A stretch of 33,661 nucleotides of DNA, taken from NCBI GenBank assembly GCA_002317155.1, contig DCIR01000081.1:1-33661 (forward strand), given 5' to 3'. The notes beneath the pieces were generated by a model, which was given only the letters and a program-made list of their open reading frames with translations, made no database searches and was not told where the DNA came from. This DNA is from Lachnospiraceae bacterium UBA1721. Its GTDB lineage: Bacteria; Bacillota; Clostridia; Lachnospirales; Lachnospiraceae. Below are positions 1 through 8,525 of this stretch, in pieces. How positions within the stretch are numbered: the stretch's first letter is position 1; each line of letters begins with the position of its first letter. The position numbers were made by a program, and so were the translations under genes.

Positions 1-629
1 AACAAACAGATACATGCAATAATTATCAACTGCAAAATCTTACGTTTCGAAATAGATATCCTACATTTACGAAACAGCATAATAAATGCTGCAATCAGCA
101 TTCCACATGAATATACACAATATACGTACAATAAGATGCCTGCATTTGATGCACTCACACTGTCTGTCCCTTCATTTTCCAGGTGCAAAAACAACTGATG
201 ATAGTCATTGGTCATAACTAATCCGGCAAGCGTAATTGTCGGGACTGCAAATAGTAAATATTGAGGTCGTCTCTTCTCTTTCTCCGTACAATTTATAAAT
301 AATGTAAGATAAAAGAACAAAAGCGGAATAAACAACATTGGAATATAATATGCATACCACAGATGTCTGTTATTTCCATCTATCAGTCTATATCTGCAGA
401 TTTGCAACAAATAATATGTCTCCAAGACACCCACTATACCCCAGTAGATTATTCGGATTCTTTTTTCAATGATTTGATTCTTAATCAGTCTTCCCCAAAT
501 AAGAACCATAACACCATAAAACAGCTGGCTGAAACAATCTGTAAAAGCTACCTGCCTAAGAAGAACATGAAGTATGCCGCCCACAACAAAAACTGTGGAA
601 AAGCTTAACATTCTAATGTATCGCTTCAT
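1..629 (-). CDS. Membrane sensor N-terminal region (7TM type), cut by window edge
   Basis: The frame stays open on the minus strand to base 1, so only about 209 N-terminal residues are present and no stop is seen. A strong GAGGAGG ribosome binding site lies just upstream. An ATG at 635 is too close to it, so the ATG at 629, about seven bases away, is the likelier start. The translation is a run of hydrophobic helices with short charged loops, including YYIPMLFIPLLFFYLTLF and the signature-like VMTNDYHQLFLHL. This pattern resembles the N-terminal seven-helix sensor region (HisKA_7TM-like) found in many Lachnospiraceae histidine kinases and regulators. The output domain lies outside the window, so kinase, GGDEF or DNA-binding output cannot be told apart. 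Family assignment rests on recognition only. Confidence 0.6.
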   Translation of the reverse strand, partial: MKRYIRMLSFSTVFVVGGILHVLLRQVAFTDCFSQLFYGVMVLIWGRLIKNQIIEKRIRIIYWGIVGVLETYYLLQICRYRLIDGNNRHLWYAYYIPMLFIPLLFFYLTLFINCTEKEKRRPQYLLFAVPTITLAGLVMTNDYHQLFLHLENEGTDSVSASNAGILLYVYCVYSCGMLIAAFIMLFRKCRISISKRKILQLIIIACICL

Positions 630-692
630 CGGCATACCTCCTCTTAATATTCTTTATGTCAATCTCAATATATGAAATCCATACGAATTCTA

Positions 693-2576
693 TTATCGTA
701 TGATAATCCAGTCACAGCCCACTTCCTGCATTGCAGTAAGATACTCCAGCATGTCATCATCAAAGTTACAGTCTTCATAATAAAGCGAATTATAATAACC
801 ACCTTCAACAAGGAAATTGCCAATCATATTAGTGAAAGTACAATTTTCATAGCTCGCATATGAGTTATTCATGCTGAAAAGATTCCAACCATCAATATCC
901 TCAAACGTACAATCATATGCCATAAGATCTGAATAAACCATACATACTGCACCATAAGTACAGTCATGGATCACAGTATATCTCAACTGAATACCATAAG
1001 ATGAGAACAATACGAGTCCTGTAGCTCCGCATCCATACAAATCACATCCATTAATAATAAAATTATTACAATCGGTCAGACTAATTACATCGCCTGCGCA
1101 AGAGCTTTCCAGCTGCTCAACATGGCCAATAATCAGATTGTCAAGCTCTACATTATATGCATCAACAAAATCCAGTACATCATAATATATAGGTTCAGAT
1201 ACGATGGTCGCAGGATTTGTGGCATACTCTGACTTAATTGTAAGTCCTGAAACATTGCGAATTACTACCGCAGGTTCATCCTCCATGCCAACAAAGAAAA
1301 TATGCTCTCCTTCATTCGCAGTGGTATAGTATTCACTATCGTAATCATAAAGGGGTCTTACTTCACCACGCTTAACCTTGTCAATTAACCATTCTGTGAT
1401 GTTATAGGTACCTGGTGCAAGTGTAATGGTTGCTTTGCTTTTTATAGCCTCCATCAGTTCATCAACATTGGTTACATATACATCAGTAATTCCGTTAACA
1501 ACATCGTAATCAAATGACAGCGGTTGCAAATCAAACTCATCATTGCCTGTTTCTATTGTTGCGATTTCATCAGACAGACCAATTTCATTTTGCTTCTGTG
1601 CCATCAGTTCATTGATTTCATCTCTCGAATAAAGCTTTACACCGGCCATATCAAAAAGGGCCTGGGCTTCCTCAACATTTTCAGTTCTGCTTAATCCGTT
1701 TGTCGGAGCATCATCGGGAATCTCAGCACAGTAGCAATAATTTTCATAATACATATCATAAATATCAGTTTCTTCGAACTGATAGATTTCTATATATAAA
1801 TCGTAACTGTCACGATCATATGCCCATTCTTCAAAACGTGAATCTAAAAAGATATAACCCTCATAATTGCTCTGTTTACTGTACCAGAAGCTATATTCAC
1901 CGTTGGCATCAATGTATCCTGTAGTAATGTAAGAGTTATAATCGTCGTAATTACGCGTACCGGTAACTAAACCATACTCATTTGCAAGAACTTCGGTTCT
2001 GTATCCTTCACCGTCCAGTTCCTTGCAAAGCATAAGTTTTCCATCTATACACTTAATTACATAATCTCTGTTTATACGGTCATATTCCGTATAAAAAACT
2101 GTAGAAATCAGTAATTCAGGTTCACCGTCTTTACCAAGATCGATGTAAGTGTAAGAAACTGAATCCATATTGCAAAAATAATCTTCGTTTACATTTGCAA
2201 CAACCTGCTGCAAAAACTCTTCAAACGAGTAACCATTCGAGTTATTAAACTTATAAACGATTGTATCCCTATCAATGTCGTAATATGAGAACTTATCTCT
2301 ATCAGCAAATAATCTTTCATCACCATTGATGAAAGCCTCATACAAATCCTTTGAATCAACGTTCTGCGACCCATTGGAGTTTACATTACCGGTGTTCTGA
2401 TCATCACCATTTTTATCGTCGTCATCTTCGTCGTCATCGTCATCTTTGTCGTCATCGTCTTCGTCATCATCATTCTGATTTCCACTGTTGATTATGTCAT
2501 TTACATCAAATGAACAACCGACTGTACTAACTGCCATTGCAGCGCATACCAGAATCATAAAAAGTCTCTTTTTCAT
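693..2576 (-). CDS. Lipoprotein with Asp-rich linker and C-terminal right-handed beta-helix
   Basis: A longer in-frame ATG exists at 2651, but it lies inside the terminator of the upstream gene. The ATG at 2576 follows a GGAGAG ribosome binding site and opens a lipoprotein signal peptide with lipobox VSTVGC, lipid Cys21, giving 627 residues. Residues about 36-59 are almost pure Asp/Glu/Lys, a probable flexible or cation-binding spacer. A middle domain of about residues 75-330 is not recognised. From about residue 350 to the end there are short repeated strands rich in Asn, Cys and Tyr, such as NNFIINGCDLYGC, IHDCTYGAVCMVYSD and YENCTFTNMIGNFLVEGG, the look of a parallel beta-helix (pectate-lyase-like/NosD-like fold). 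No catalytic signature is visible. It is likely surface-attached and may bind or process a polysaccharide, which is an inference. Confidence 0.75.
   Translation of the reverse strand: MKKRLFMILVCAAMAVSTVGCSFDVNDIINSGNQNDDDEDDDDKDDDDDEDDDDKNGDDQNTGNVNSNGSQNVDSKDLYEAFINGDERLFADRDKFSYYDIDRDTIVYKFNNSNGYSFEEFLQQVVANVNEDYFCNMDSVSYTYIDLGKDGEPELLISTVFYTEYDRINRDYVIKCIDGKLMLCKELDGEGYRTEVLANEYGLVTGTRNYDDYNSYITTGYIDANGEYSFWYSKQSNYEGYIFLDSRFEEWAYDRDSYDLYIEIYQFEETDIYDMYYENYCYCAEIPDDAPTNGLSRTENVEEAQALFDMAGVKLYSRDEINELMAQKQNEIGLSDEIATIETGNDEFDLQPLSFDYDVVNGITDVYVTNVDELMEAIKSKATITLAPGTYNITEWLIDKVKRGEVRPLYDYDSEYYTTANEGEHIFFVGMEDEPAVVIRNVSGLTIKSEYATNPATIVSEPIYYDVLDFVDAYNVELDNLIIGHVEQLESSCAGDVISLTDCNNFIINGCDLYGCGATGLVLFSSYGIQLRYTVIHDCTYGAVCMVYSDLMAYDCTFEDIDGWNLFSMNNSYASYENCTFTNMIGNFLVEGGYYNSLYYEDCNFDDDMLEYLTAMQEVGCDWIIIR
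2400..2471 (-). repeat. Trinucleotide-rich tract encoding poly-Asp/Glu
   Basis: Within the beta-helix lipoprotein gene, a 72-base run of GAY/GAR codons (plus-strand tcg, tca and tct triplets) encodes residues 36-59. It is internally repetitive and could change length by slippage in steps of three without breaking the frame. Confidence 0.7.
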
Positions 2577-2611
2577 AAATCTCTCCTTCACTTTTTGATT
2601 AAATAAATTAT

Positions 2612-2654
2612 TGAAAAAGCGAAGCCTCTGATTATCTGTCAAAGGCTTCACTTT
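2612..2654 (-). terminator. Rho-independent terminator of the SPFH gene
   Basis: On the minus strand an AAAGTGAAGCCT arm pairs with AGGCTTCGCTTT (one mismatch) across a 15-base loop and runs into TTTTTC. It begins 15 bases after the SPFH stop codon. This also argues that the next gene does not start at the ATG inside it. Confidence 0.75.
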
Positions 2655-2668
2655 ATATAATTTCTATT

Positions 2669-3769
2669 TTACGAATGTTCAGGATTTCTCGTACCGCAAT
2701 TCTGACAAAACTTATCATCAGTCAGCTGCCCACATCCTGTGCATCTGTGCTTGATTTTTGTGCCTACGACGTTACCCGAAGCAGTTGCGGTATAACCGGT
2801 GGAGACTGCTGCATTGGTGGTGGCAGCTGTCACATTCGCTGCAACAAAACCTGACGAGCCGGGATTGGCCGCTGCTGTTTTCATAGCATCCGTCTGAGCC
2901 CCTAGAATTCCTGCTGCCGCAAGTTTCGTATTAGTGTAGGCCGCATCCCTTTGCATACGTGCAATCATTCGCATATCTTCGTTATATATTCTAAAGCCGT
3001 CCAGCGCAATATTCTCAATTTCCACGCCGCTATGCTCAACCAATTCGGCATTCATACCGAATTTGATAGCTTCCCGTATCTCGGGAATATGCTCTAAAAC
3101 ATATGAAGGTCTTGTGCCCTCTCCAATGATTTTGGCCATTGATGAATACAGATAAGTGGTAAGCATTGACTTGATATATGAAGTCATTTCACTCTCATAA
3201 TACCTGTATGCGCAATTGCCGGCATGATTTTTATAAAAGGTAATGGGATCAACTATCCTATAACTAAAGGCTCCTGAGACATCTACCCTCGCATCCATCC
3301 CAATACCGGCCTTCTCATCTACCATTCGCGCAGGGCAACTTTCAACCCAGAAATCCTTCTTAAAAATAATCTTAGTGTTGATGTAGTAGACTCTCTGGTC
3401 GTACCCCGGCATGTCTCCACCAAAAGTAAACCTGTCCCAGGCATCCTTGGCAGCACCCGACACCCCACCTGATTCGCTGAATACTCCCTTGGATAAATCA
3501 CTGTGATAGATATTCTCTCCGGGCTCTTTGTAAATGCCGATTATCTTACCATTTTCAACAACAAGAGCATTTTCTCCGTCGGCTACGCATATAATCGATC
3601 CATCGGTAATAACATTATTGCTACTTTTATTTTGACTGTTTTTACCTCGTCTGATTGACCCCTTAAGCATCAACGTATTATTATCCAAGCTATCGGCATA
3701 ATACATTTCTTTCCACTGGTCCGATAACGTTCCTTTTGCCGCATTGCTCGCTGCCCTAAAAAGTCCCAT
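2669..3769 (-). CDS. SPFH/Band-7 domain protein with C-terminal zinc ribbon
   Basis: 366 residues, start preceded by GAGGGG at proper spacing. Residues about 30-280 match the Band_7_1 type of SPFH domain (the family sometimes labelled virion core protein or YdjL-like), with recognisable parts such as ENALVVENGKIIGIYKEPG near the N-terminus and VSGAFSYRIVDPITFYKNH in the middle. An Ala/Thr/Gly-rich linker follows. The last 25 residues form a zinc ribbon, C-x2-C-x10-C-x2-C (CTGCG then FCQNCG). SPFH proteins usually form oligomeric scaffolds at membranes; no transmembrane helix is obvious here. The zinc ribbon closely resembles that of the 205-residue protein encoded at 4035-4652, which suggests related partners or joint function. 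The molecular role is unknown. Confidence 0.8.
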   Translation of the reverse strand: MGLFRAASNAAKGTLSDQWKEMYYADSLDNNTLMLKGSIRRGKNSQNKSSNNVITDGSIICVADGENALVVENGKIIGIYKEPGENIYHSDLSKGVFSESGGVSGAAKDAWDRFTFGGDMPGYDQRVYYINTKIIFKKDFWVESCPARMVDEKAGIGMDARVDVSGAFSYRIVDPITFYKNHAGNCAYRYYESEMTSYIKSMLTTYLYSSMAKIIGEGTRPSYVLEHIPEIREAIKFGMNAELVEHSGVEIENIALDGFRIYNEDMRMIARMQRDAAYTNTKLAAAGILGAQTDAMKTAAANPGSSGFVAANVTAATTNAAVSTGYTATASGNVVGTKIKHRCTGCGQLTDDKFCQNCGTRNPEHS

Positions 3770-3797
3770 ACGATCCCCTCATAAAAACTTCACAGAA

Positions 3798-3923
3798 CTA
3801 CTGTGGAATATATATTCCATCAATTGCAGTACCTACATACTTATCATATAATGTCTCATACTCTAAATCAACTGCAAGCCCTTCACCTATCACTTCCTCC
3901 GGTTTCTGTCTCTGCAGAATCAT
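3798..3923 (-). CDS. Possible 41-residue peptide
   Basis: Between the two zinc-ribbon genes a minus-strand frame starts at ATG 3923 and ends with TAG at 3798-3800, giving 41 residues that begin MILQRQKPEE and end DGIYIPQ. The composition is protein-like, acidic with Tyr/Leu/Val alternation. A GGGAG stands four bases before an in-frame TTG (18 bases upstream of the ATG), so the real start could be that TTG. No family is recognised. It may be a genuine small gene, a leader of the SPFH gene 28 bases downstream, or a relic of a longer gene. Confidence 0.35.
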   Translation of the reverse strand: MILQRQKPEEVIGEGLAVDLEYETLYDKYVGTAIDGIYIPQ

Positions 3924-3947
3924 TTCTCACCCAAAATTCTCCCACTT

Positions 3948-3965
3948 ACTGATTAGTTAATCAGT
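3948..3965. promoter_or_regulatory. Perfect 8-bp inverted repeat, candidate operator
   Basis: ACTGATTA-GT-TAATCAGT. It stands upstream of the possible small gene and the SPFH gene and about 30 bases downstream of a minus-strand TATAAT (3997-4002). This is a typical place for a repressor site, but no regulator for it is in view. Confidence 0.4.
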
Positions 3966-4034
3966 TATAATGAATTAACGCTTTGGATTATAGACTATCA
4001 AATTGTCTTTTTGTATCAGCAATACTGTCTATCT

Positions 4035-4652
4035 TTACTGTTTTGGCATTCCGCATTCTTGACAGAATTTGGTTGTAATCTGTTTATTTCCGCAGCTACA
4101 ATCCCATGGTTCCACCTGCGTGACTGAACCAGGTGCCACGACCGGACATGACGCTCCGGGCATCATACCGGGCATACCTAACATCATGCTGCCCATCATG
4201 CTACCCATCATCGCCATAGGGATATCATCCTTTAGATTCATTTGCGTCATTGGTACGGACGGACGATCATTCCAGTGTTGATATGCCAAAGACTTAAAAT
4301 CATCGTTCAACAGCTCATAATCTTCTTCGCGAACATAAGAATGAAATACAATACGGCCTCTGCCGTCATATTCCATAATCATATAAGAAAGAATTACAAC
4401 TGTCTTTCCCTCAATATTTTCTTCATGAACCATGTAATCCGTATTTTTGAATTGTTCCTCATCAATTATTATATTGTGGCAATTGTTCTCACGCAGACTG
4501 CGCCCTTCTTCCAAATGGAAATGAACTGTTGTCTGCTTTGAGTTAGGACCAGCAACTCCTATCCCAAAAGTAATCTCCTGTCCCTGAATCATAATTATTT
4601 GATCTTTATTTACATATTTTCCATAAGGCTTCCAAATACCTGTTAAGTTCAT
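4035..4652 (-). CDS. Zinc-ribbon protein with Met-rich segment
   Basis: 205 residues; start supported by GGGGAG seven bases upstream. The first about 130 residues form a compact beta-rich domain (opening MNLTGIWKPYGKYV) that looks like a lipocalin- or META-like stability or binding domain, though no family is certain. Residues about 145-165 are Met/Gly/Pro rich (MGSMMGSMMLGMPGMMPG), then comes a C-terminal zinc ribbon CSCGN...FCQECG. The Met-rich stretch could be a hydrophobic or metal-binding segment. The ribbon matches the one ending the downstream SPFH protein (KFCQxCG in both). The two genes are 265 bases apart on the same strand. Function unknown. Confidence 0.65.
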   Translation of the reverse strand: MNLTGIWKPYGKYVNKDQIIMIQGQEITFGIGVAGPNSKQTTVHFHLEEGRSLRENNCHNIIIDEEQFKNTDYMVHEENIEGKTVVILSYMIMEYDGRGRIVFHSYVREEDYELLNDDFKSLAYQHWNDRPSVPMTQMNLKDDIPMAMMGSMMGSMMLGMPGMMPGASCPVVAPGSVTQVEPWDCSCGNKQITTKFCQECGMPKQ

Positions 4653-4731
4653 AAATTATCTCCCCAATTAGTTCTTCACTCCCTTATAAGGGATATTCCT
4701 TTTTGATTATCTTTTTTGATTACCTTTTTGA

Positions 4732-5532
4732 TTATCTCTTTGTATATACGTCTTCCAAAGTCTTATATTCATCCTCACCCATTTCAATTATGAGAGAAAC
4801 CAGTTCATATTCGCCTTCTGCATTTTTCCGAACAATAAATCCCTCACTAAAGTCCGTGGTATTTACAATGGTCATTTCATCCTTATATGTCTTTTTTCCC
4901 AGGAAAAAGTCCTCTCTTGAGTTCTCTCCCTGACTGTTTTTGATAATCATAATATATCCGCAGTCATGACGGGTAATACCTGTTTTTTCATGCTCTGTTT
5001 TCTGATTCTCAATAGTTACTTCTTCACCCGAGTCACTTACATATGTTCCGGTTATTTCCTCAAGAAGTGAATCAAGCCTCTCGTAACTATATGGATAATC
5101 TACTCTTTTTAAGATGTGTTCATCAGTTCTTTCCTGATCTTCCAGATAAACCTTAATCAAAATAGTGTCATCCTCCTGATACATGAAATCAGAAATATAA
5201 CCATATGATCGATTATTAGGTGAAGAAATCAATTCTTCATAGGTAAACCAAAGCTTTCCGTTCAGATTTACAATCTCTGTTTCCATTTGAACTATTCCGC
5301 TTCTGACTATTACCTGATTATCAAATATCTCAAACACATATCCGATACAATCCTCTGACCAGTACCCTTCAATCTTAGATATATCGGTTACATTTACTAA
5401 TTCTGCCCCCATTCGTTCCATTCCGGGACCATCCAGCTTATGATAACTGCAACCAGTCAGCACGCTCAATATACTCAACAGACCCATAATTATCAGCACG
5501 CTCCTCTTCTTATTCAAAAATAAAGATCTCAT
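4732..5532 (-). CDS. Hypothetical lipoprotein
   Basis: The chosen start, ATG 5532, has GGGAG ten bases upstream and gives a basic N-terminus, a hydrophobic stretch and lipobox SVLTGC (lipid Cys28). The in-frame ATG at 5577 has no ribosome binding site and would bury the signal peptide. The mature part, about 238 residues, is acidic with repeated beta-strand-like segments (KLWFTYEELISS, GYIMIIKNS) and no recognised domain. It is on the same strand as the zinc-ribbon genes and is probably an extracytoplasmic partner of the cluster. Confidence 0.65.
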   Translation of the reverse strand: MRSLFLNKKRSVLIIMGLLSILSVLTGCSYHKLDGPGMERMGAELVNVTDISKIEGYWSEDCIGYVFEIFDNQVIVRSGIVQMETEIVNLNGKLWFTYEELISSPNNRSYGYISDFMYQEDDTILIKVYLEDQERTDEHILKRVDYPYSYERLDSLLEEITGTYVSDSGEEVTIENQKTEHEKTGITRHDCGYIMIIKNSQGENSREDFFLGKKTYKDEMTIVNTTDFSEGFIVRKNAEGEYELVSLIIEMGEDEYKTLEDVYTKR

Positions 5533-5633
5533 TAGTATGCATCTCCCATTTATTATACTTATCCTAATTTTACTCATAAATTATATCAACCGGCTTTTCC
5601 ATTTCGCATCAGCAATTTTACCTATTTTAGGAC

Positions 5634-5666
5634 AAAAAAACTGCCGAATTCATTTCCGGCAGTTTA
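5634..5666 (-). terminator. Rho-independent terminator
   Basis: On the minus strand the stem AAACTGCCG/CGGCAGTTT is closed by an 11-base loop and followed by a run of seven T. It ends the gene that stops at 5690. Confidence 0.85.
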
Positions 5667-5689
5667 ATATAGTTATTGATTTCATCCAT

Positions 5690-6100
5690 TTATTGTTCTA
5701 AAAAGAAAAATAGCTCGGGTTTCAAATCATACATCTTAAGAATGATAATACCTATAATTGCGATAACCATTGCTGCTATTGCAAAGCCTTTTAATCTCCC
5801 CTTAAGACATATACATACAACAGCAAAAACAACAGCGAGCACACCCATTGTTATTCCAACCGCACGCGAAACAAACAATTCTATAATGGAACATATAAAA
5901 GCTGCTATACCAAATACTGTTCCGCGTACAATTTTTGCATTCTCTTCCTGCTCCTTAAGATACTTGATACCATCAAATTCTTCTGCAGATTCCGCATTCC
6001 CGTTACCATTATCGGTATCAATCTCACGTCCACAATTGGGACATTCTCTGCCTTGATTCGAAATAGACTTTCTACATCCCGGACATATAATCATTGCCAT
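5690..6100 (-). CDS. Small zinc-ribbon membrane protein
   Basis: The ATG at 6100 lies seven bases after GGGGG, giving 136 residues; the longer frame from 6181 is unlikely. Residues 4-24 contain a zinc ribbon CPGC...CPNC followed by an acidic Asn/Glu linker. The C-terminal half holds three hydrophobic helices (GTVFGIAAFICSIIELFV, AVGITMGVLAVVFAVVCICL, FAIAAMVIAIIGIIIL). This is the common layout of zinc-ribbon plus DUF4190-like membrane proteins of Firmicutes. The ribbon would face the cytoplasm. Role unknown; it lies in a group with two other zinc-ribbon proteins. Confidence 0.7.
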   Translation of the reverse strand: MAMIICPGCRKSISNQGRECPNCGREIDTDNGNGNAESAEEFDGIKYLKEQEENAKIVRGTVFGIAAFICSIIELFVSRAVGITMGVLAVVFAVVCICLKGRLKGFAIAAMVIAIIGIIILKMYDLKPELFFFLEQ

Positions 6101-6350
6101 AACATTTCCCCCACTCACAAAAAGATTTGATAATTTCATTTTATATATATTGCGAGTGATAATACATCTCATTAGGAGCAAATTACATATGTCTATTTCT
6201 GCTAATATTCTTAGATAAATATAGTAACAATACTTAATTGTTTCCGTAATAATTCTCTTCAGTGCATACGTTATAAATAACCTTACTTTTAGTCTTCAAT
6301 ACACATACCTTATATTACTTCTCTGACATCCTCCTTGCAATCAAATCCTA

Positions 6351-7502
6351 TCACATAACCATTCCGACAAGGCTGGCGATCAGAAGCATTGCTCCGGGTA
6401 CGATGTACTTTCTCGGATGATTCCAAAGCTCATTTTCAATCTTCCATCCTCTGATAGGGAAAAAGCACTCAAGCAATACTGACATAACAGCGCTCACAAG
6501 AGCAAAAAGCACTGCCATAATGATTAACATTACATTTACTCCGCCCAACTGAAGCTGAATGCTTGCAAGATAGATAACATAGGCAATCATGTTGCATGCA
6601 AAGATAAACAGGCCATAAGGAACAAAGAATGCACTCTTCTGTCCGGGCAAAAATCTTACAGCCTTTTCAAGCTCAGGATCGCATGAAAGAAGGATGCAAA
6701 TAGGGGTATTCAGACTCAAAATAGCAAAGCCGATCGGAAGAGCAAAACTGATCATATTAGGGCCTTCCTCCACAAGCTGCTTGAATGAAAAAGGAAGTAT
6801 CACAGCTACAATCCACATGATAAAGCTGTTCATAACATAGTTTTTGTGCGAAACAAAATATCTGAAAAAATAAAGCCATACTGAATGATGCTTTCTTCCC
6901 TTGATGACAGTCTTTTTATCACTTTCCTCACGATAAAAAGCATACGCATCTGTCTTCATCAAAAATACAATTTCCAAAACGATGCTTACACCAAGCACAG
7001 CCCAGATCCATACTGTAGCATTCAAAAACCAAAAACCTACGACAATTCCTGCAAGCCACAAAACAGCCAGAACACGAAGCTTCTTCCATACAAATATTCC
7101 GGTAGCCAATAATGTAGCATTTACAATGCACAGAGCAGCAACGGCAATCATTCGTACATCAACGCCTGTTAATGCAAAAATAGCAGCCAGCAATGGAAGG
7201 GTTCTGTTAATCAGCACATATCCTCCCAGGCACGCGGTGTATGAGAATACAAACTTCTTATCCTCAAGAGGCAGCATAAATACCTGCTTCAAATTGGTGG
7301 CATTGTCATCAGATGAGAGCGCATGCCACATCTCACCTACAGTAATCGCGGTAGTCATCAGGCTGATAACAAAAGGAGCAACAGTAATATGCAATCCGGA
7401 TAAGTAAAGACCTCCGAAAAGCACAATGCTGATTACGAGCATTCTCATAATCTTTTCATTCTTTACTCCAAAAAGTTTTTTTGAAAAAACCTTAGTCATC
7501 AT
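6351..7502 (-). CDS. ABC transporter permease
   Basis: 383 residues with about ten hydrophobic helices and a large basic loop near residues 190-210. It overlaps the ATPase gene by 11 bases (ATGATGACTAA), so translation is probably coupled. The first ATG and the next one (7499) are both possible. The protein looks like the single-chain permeases of ABC-2-type exporters in Firmicutes. No substrate-binding protein is nearby, so export of a peptide, antibiotic or lipid-like compound is more likely than uptake. It ends the three-gene operon that lies beyond the LytTR two-component system. Confidence 0.8.
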   Translation of the reverse strand: MMTKVFSKKLFGVKNEKIMRMLVISIVLFGGLYLSGLHITVAPFVISLMTTAITVGEMWHALSSDDNATNLKQVFMLPLEDKKFVFSYTACLGGYVLINRTLPLLAAIFALTGVDVRMIAVAALCIVNATLLATGIFVWKKLRVLAVLWLAGIVVGFWFLNATVWIWAVLGVSIVLEIVFLMKTDAYAFYREESDKKTVIKGRKHHSVWLYFFRYFVSHKNYVMNSFIMWIVAVILPFSFKQLVEEGPNMISFALPIGFAILSLNTPICILLSCDPELEKAVRFLPGQKSAFFVPYGLFIFACNMIAYVIYLASIQLQLGGVNVMLIIMAVLFALVSAVMSVLLECFFPIRGWKIENELWNHPRKYIVPGAMLLIASLVGMVM

Positions 7503-8214
7503 AACGTAATGTCTCCCTGATTAATGTGGCGTTGATATCCTCACCCACAAATGTCTTACTAATTCTTCCATCCTCAAGTACAAGCACTTTGTCTGAGGTT
7601 AATGTGATGCTCTCCAAAATATGTGAAGAGAATAATACGGTTCCGTACTCCTTGTAGCCTGCGATCATCTTGTACAGGTATTCGGTACTCTGAAAATCCA
7701 ATCCGTTTACCGGCTCGTCCAAGAGTAACAGTTCAGCCTTAAGCGCAAATGCAGTAATCAGATAAGCCTTCTTTCTGTTACCCATTGATAAATCCTTGAG
7801 CAGCACATCGGTATATTCTTCAAAATGAAATCCGCTGATTAATTCATCAATATTGGGCATTTTCTTCTTGTATGCCTTAAATACATAAGAGATATACTCA
7901 CGAAAAGTAAAATACTGAAATGAATTATCCTCTGAGAAAACTGCATACCTGTCATTCTTAAAGCCCTTATCTCTAAATGCAATATTTGCACCCTTGTAAT
8001 TGATTTTCTCTGCTTTGTAGGTGGTAAGCAATCCTGTCATTGCCTTAATAAATGTAGTCTTACCTGCACCATTTAATCCAATCAGGCCTACTACCTCATG
8101 CTCCTTAAGGCTTAATGAATAATCCTTAAGAACCTTTTTATCTGCGGTATACCATACCTCCAGTTTTTCAATCTCCAACAGATTCTTATCTGTTACTTTA
8201 TAATTCTTGTTCAT
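7492..8214 (-). CDS. ABC transporter ATP-binding protein
   Basis: 240 residues with all the nucleotide-binding features: Walker A GLNGAGKTT at residues 46-54, signature LSMGNRKKA, Walker B LLLLDEP followed by the D-loop (GLDF), and the SSH switch histidine. The two bases between its start and the stop of the small membrane-protein gene, and the overlap with the permease, mark a tight operon. It should energise the permease. By family habit such pairs in LytTR-controlled operons often give resistance to or export of peptides; that part is inference. Confidence 0.9.
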   Translation of the reverse strand: MNKNYKVTDKNLLEIEKLEVWYTADKKVLKDYSLSLKEHEVVGLIGLNGAGKTTFIKAMTGLLTTYKAEKINYKGANIAFRDKGFKNDRYAVFSEDNSFQYFTFREYISYVFKAYKKKMPNIDELISGFHFEEYTDVLLKDLSMGNRKKAYLITAFALKAELLLLDEPVNGLDFQSTEYLYKMIAGYKEYGTVLFSSHILESITLTSDKVLVLEDGRISKTFVGEDINATLIRETLRYDD

Positions 8215-8216
8215 CT

Positions 8217-8390
8217 TTAGATCTCTCCGTTATCCTTCATCTGAAGATACATCTTTCTTGCATTAAATCCGTATGCTACACCAACTACTCCGAATACAAG
8301 AGTCATAAGATAATTTGCATTTGCAATGCTTGCGATTGCAGCTACTACCCAAACGATTGCCATAACTGAACGAATAATGATGTGTCTCAT
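8217..8390 (-). CDS. Small two-helix membrane protein of the ABC operon
   Basis: 57 residues from ATG 8390, which has a GGGGAGGA ribosome binding site seven bases away. An upstream in-frame TTG at 8417 lacks one. Two hydrophobic segments (VMAIVWVVAAIASIANA and LMTLVFGVVGVAYGF) are followed by a charged tail. It is the first gene of the operon, two bases before the ATPase. It could be an accessory subunit or a sensor peptide; no family is recognised. Confidence 0.7.
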   Translation of the reverse strand: MRHIIIRSVMAIVWVVAAIASIANANYLMTLVFGVVGVAYGFNARKMYLQMKDNGEI

Positions 8391-8493
8391 AATATTTTCC
8401 TCCCCATAAGAAAACAATTTGCATTGATTTATTAAAAATTATTTACTGAAGCTTACTGTTTTTTGTTCTTGCTTCGTTGTGAATTCATCATAC

Positions 8494-8525
8494 AAAAAAA
8501 GAGGACATTCTGCGTGAATGTCCTC
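8494..8525 (-). terminator. Rho-independent terminator of the two-component operon
   Basis: A perfect 10-bp stem GAGGACATTC/GAATGTCCTC with a five-base loop, followed on the minus strand by TTTTTTT. It insulates the regulator/kinase genes from the ABC operon, which must have its own promoter between about 8493 and 8391. Confidence 0.9.

Noticed and set aside
363..608. Plus-strand 81-residue frame near the left edge
   Set aside because: The minus strand holds a membrane-sensor gene over the same bases with a strong ribosome binding site.
6982..7407. Plus-strand 141-residue frame opposite the ABC permease
   Set aside because: Shadow of the permease; the translation is Thr/Ala/Asn-rich without domain features.
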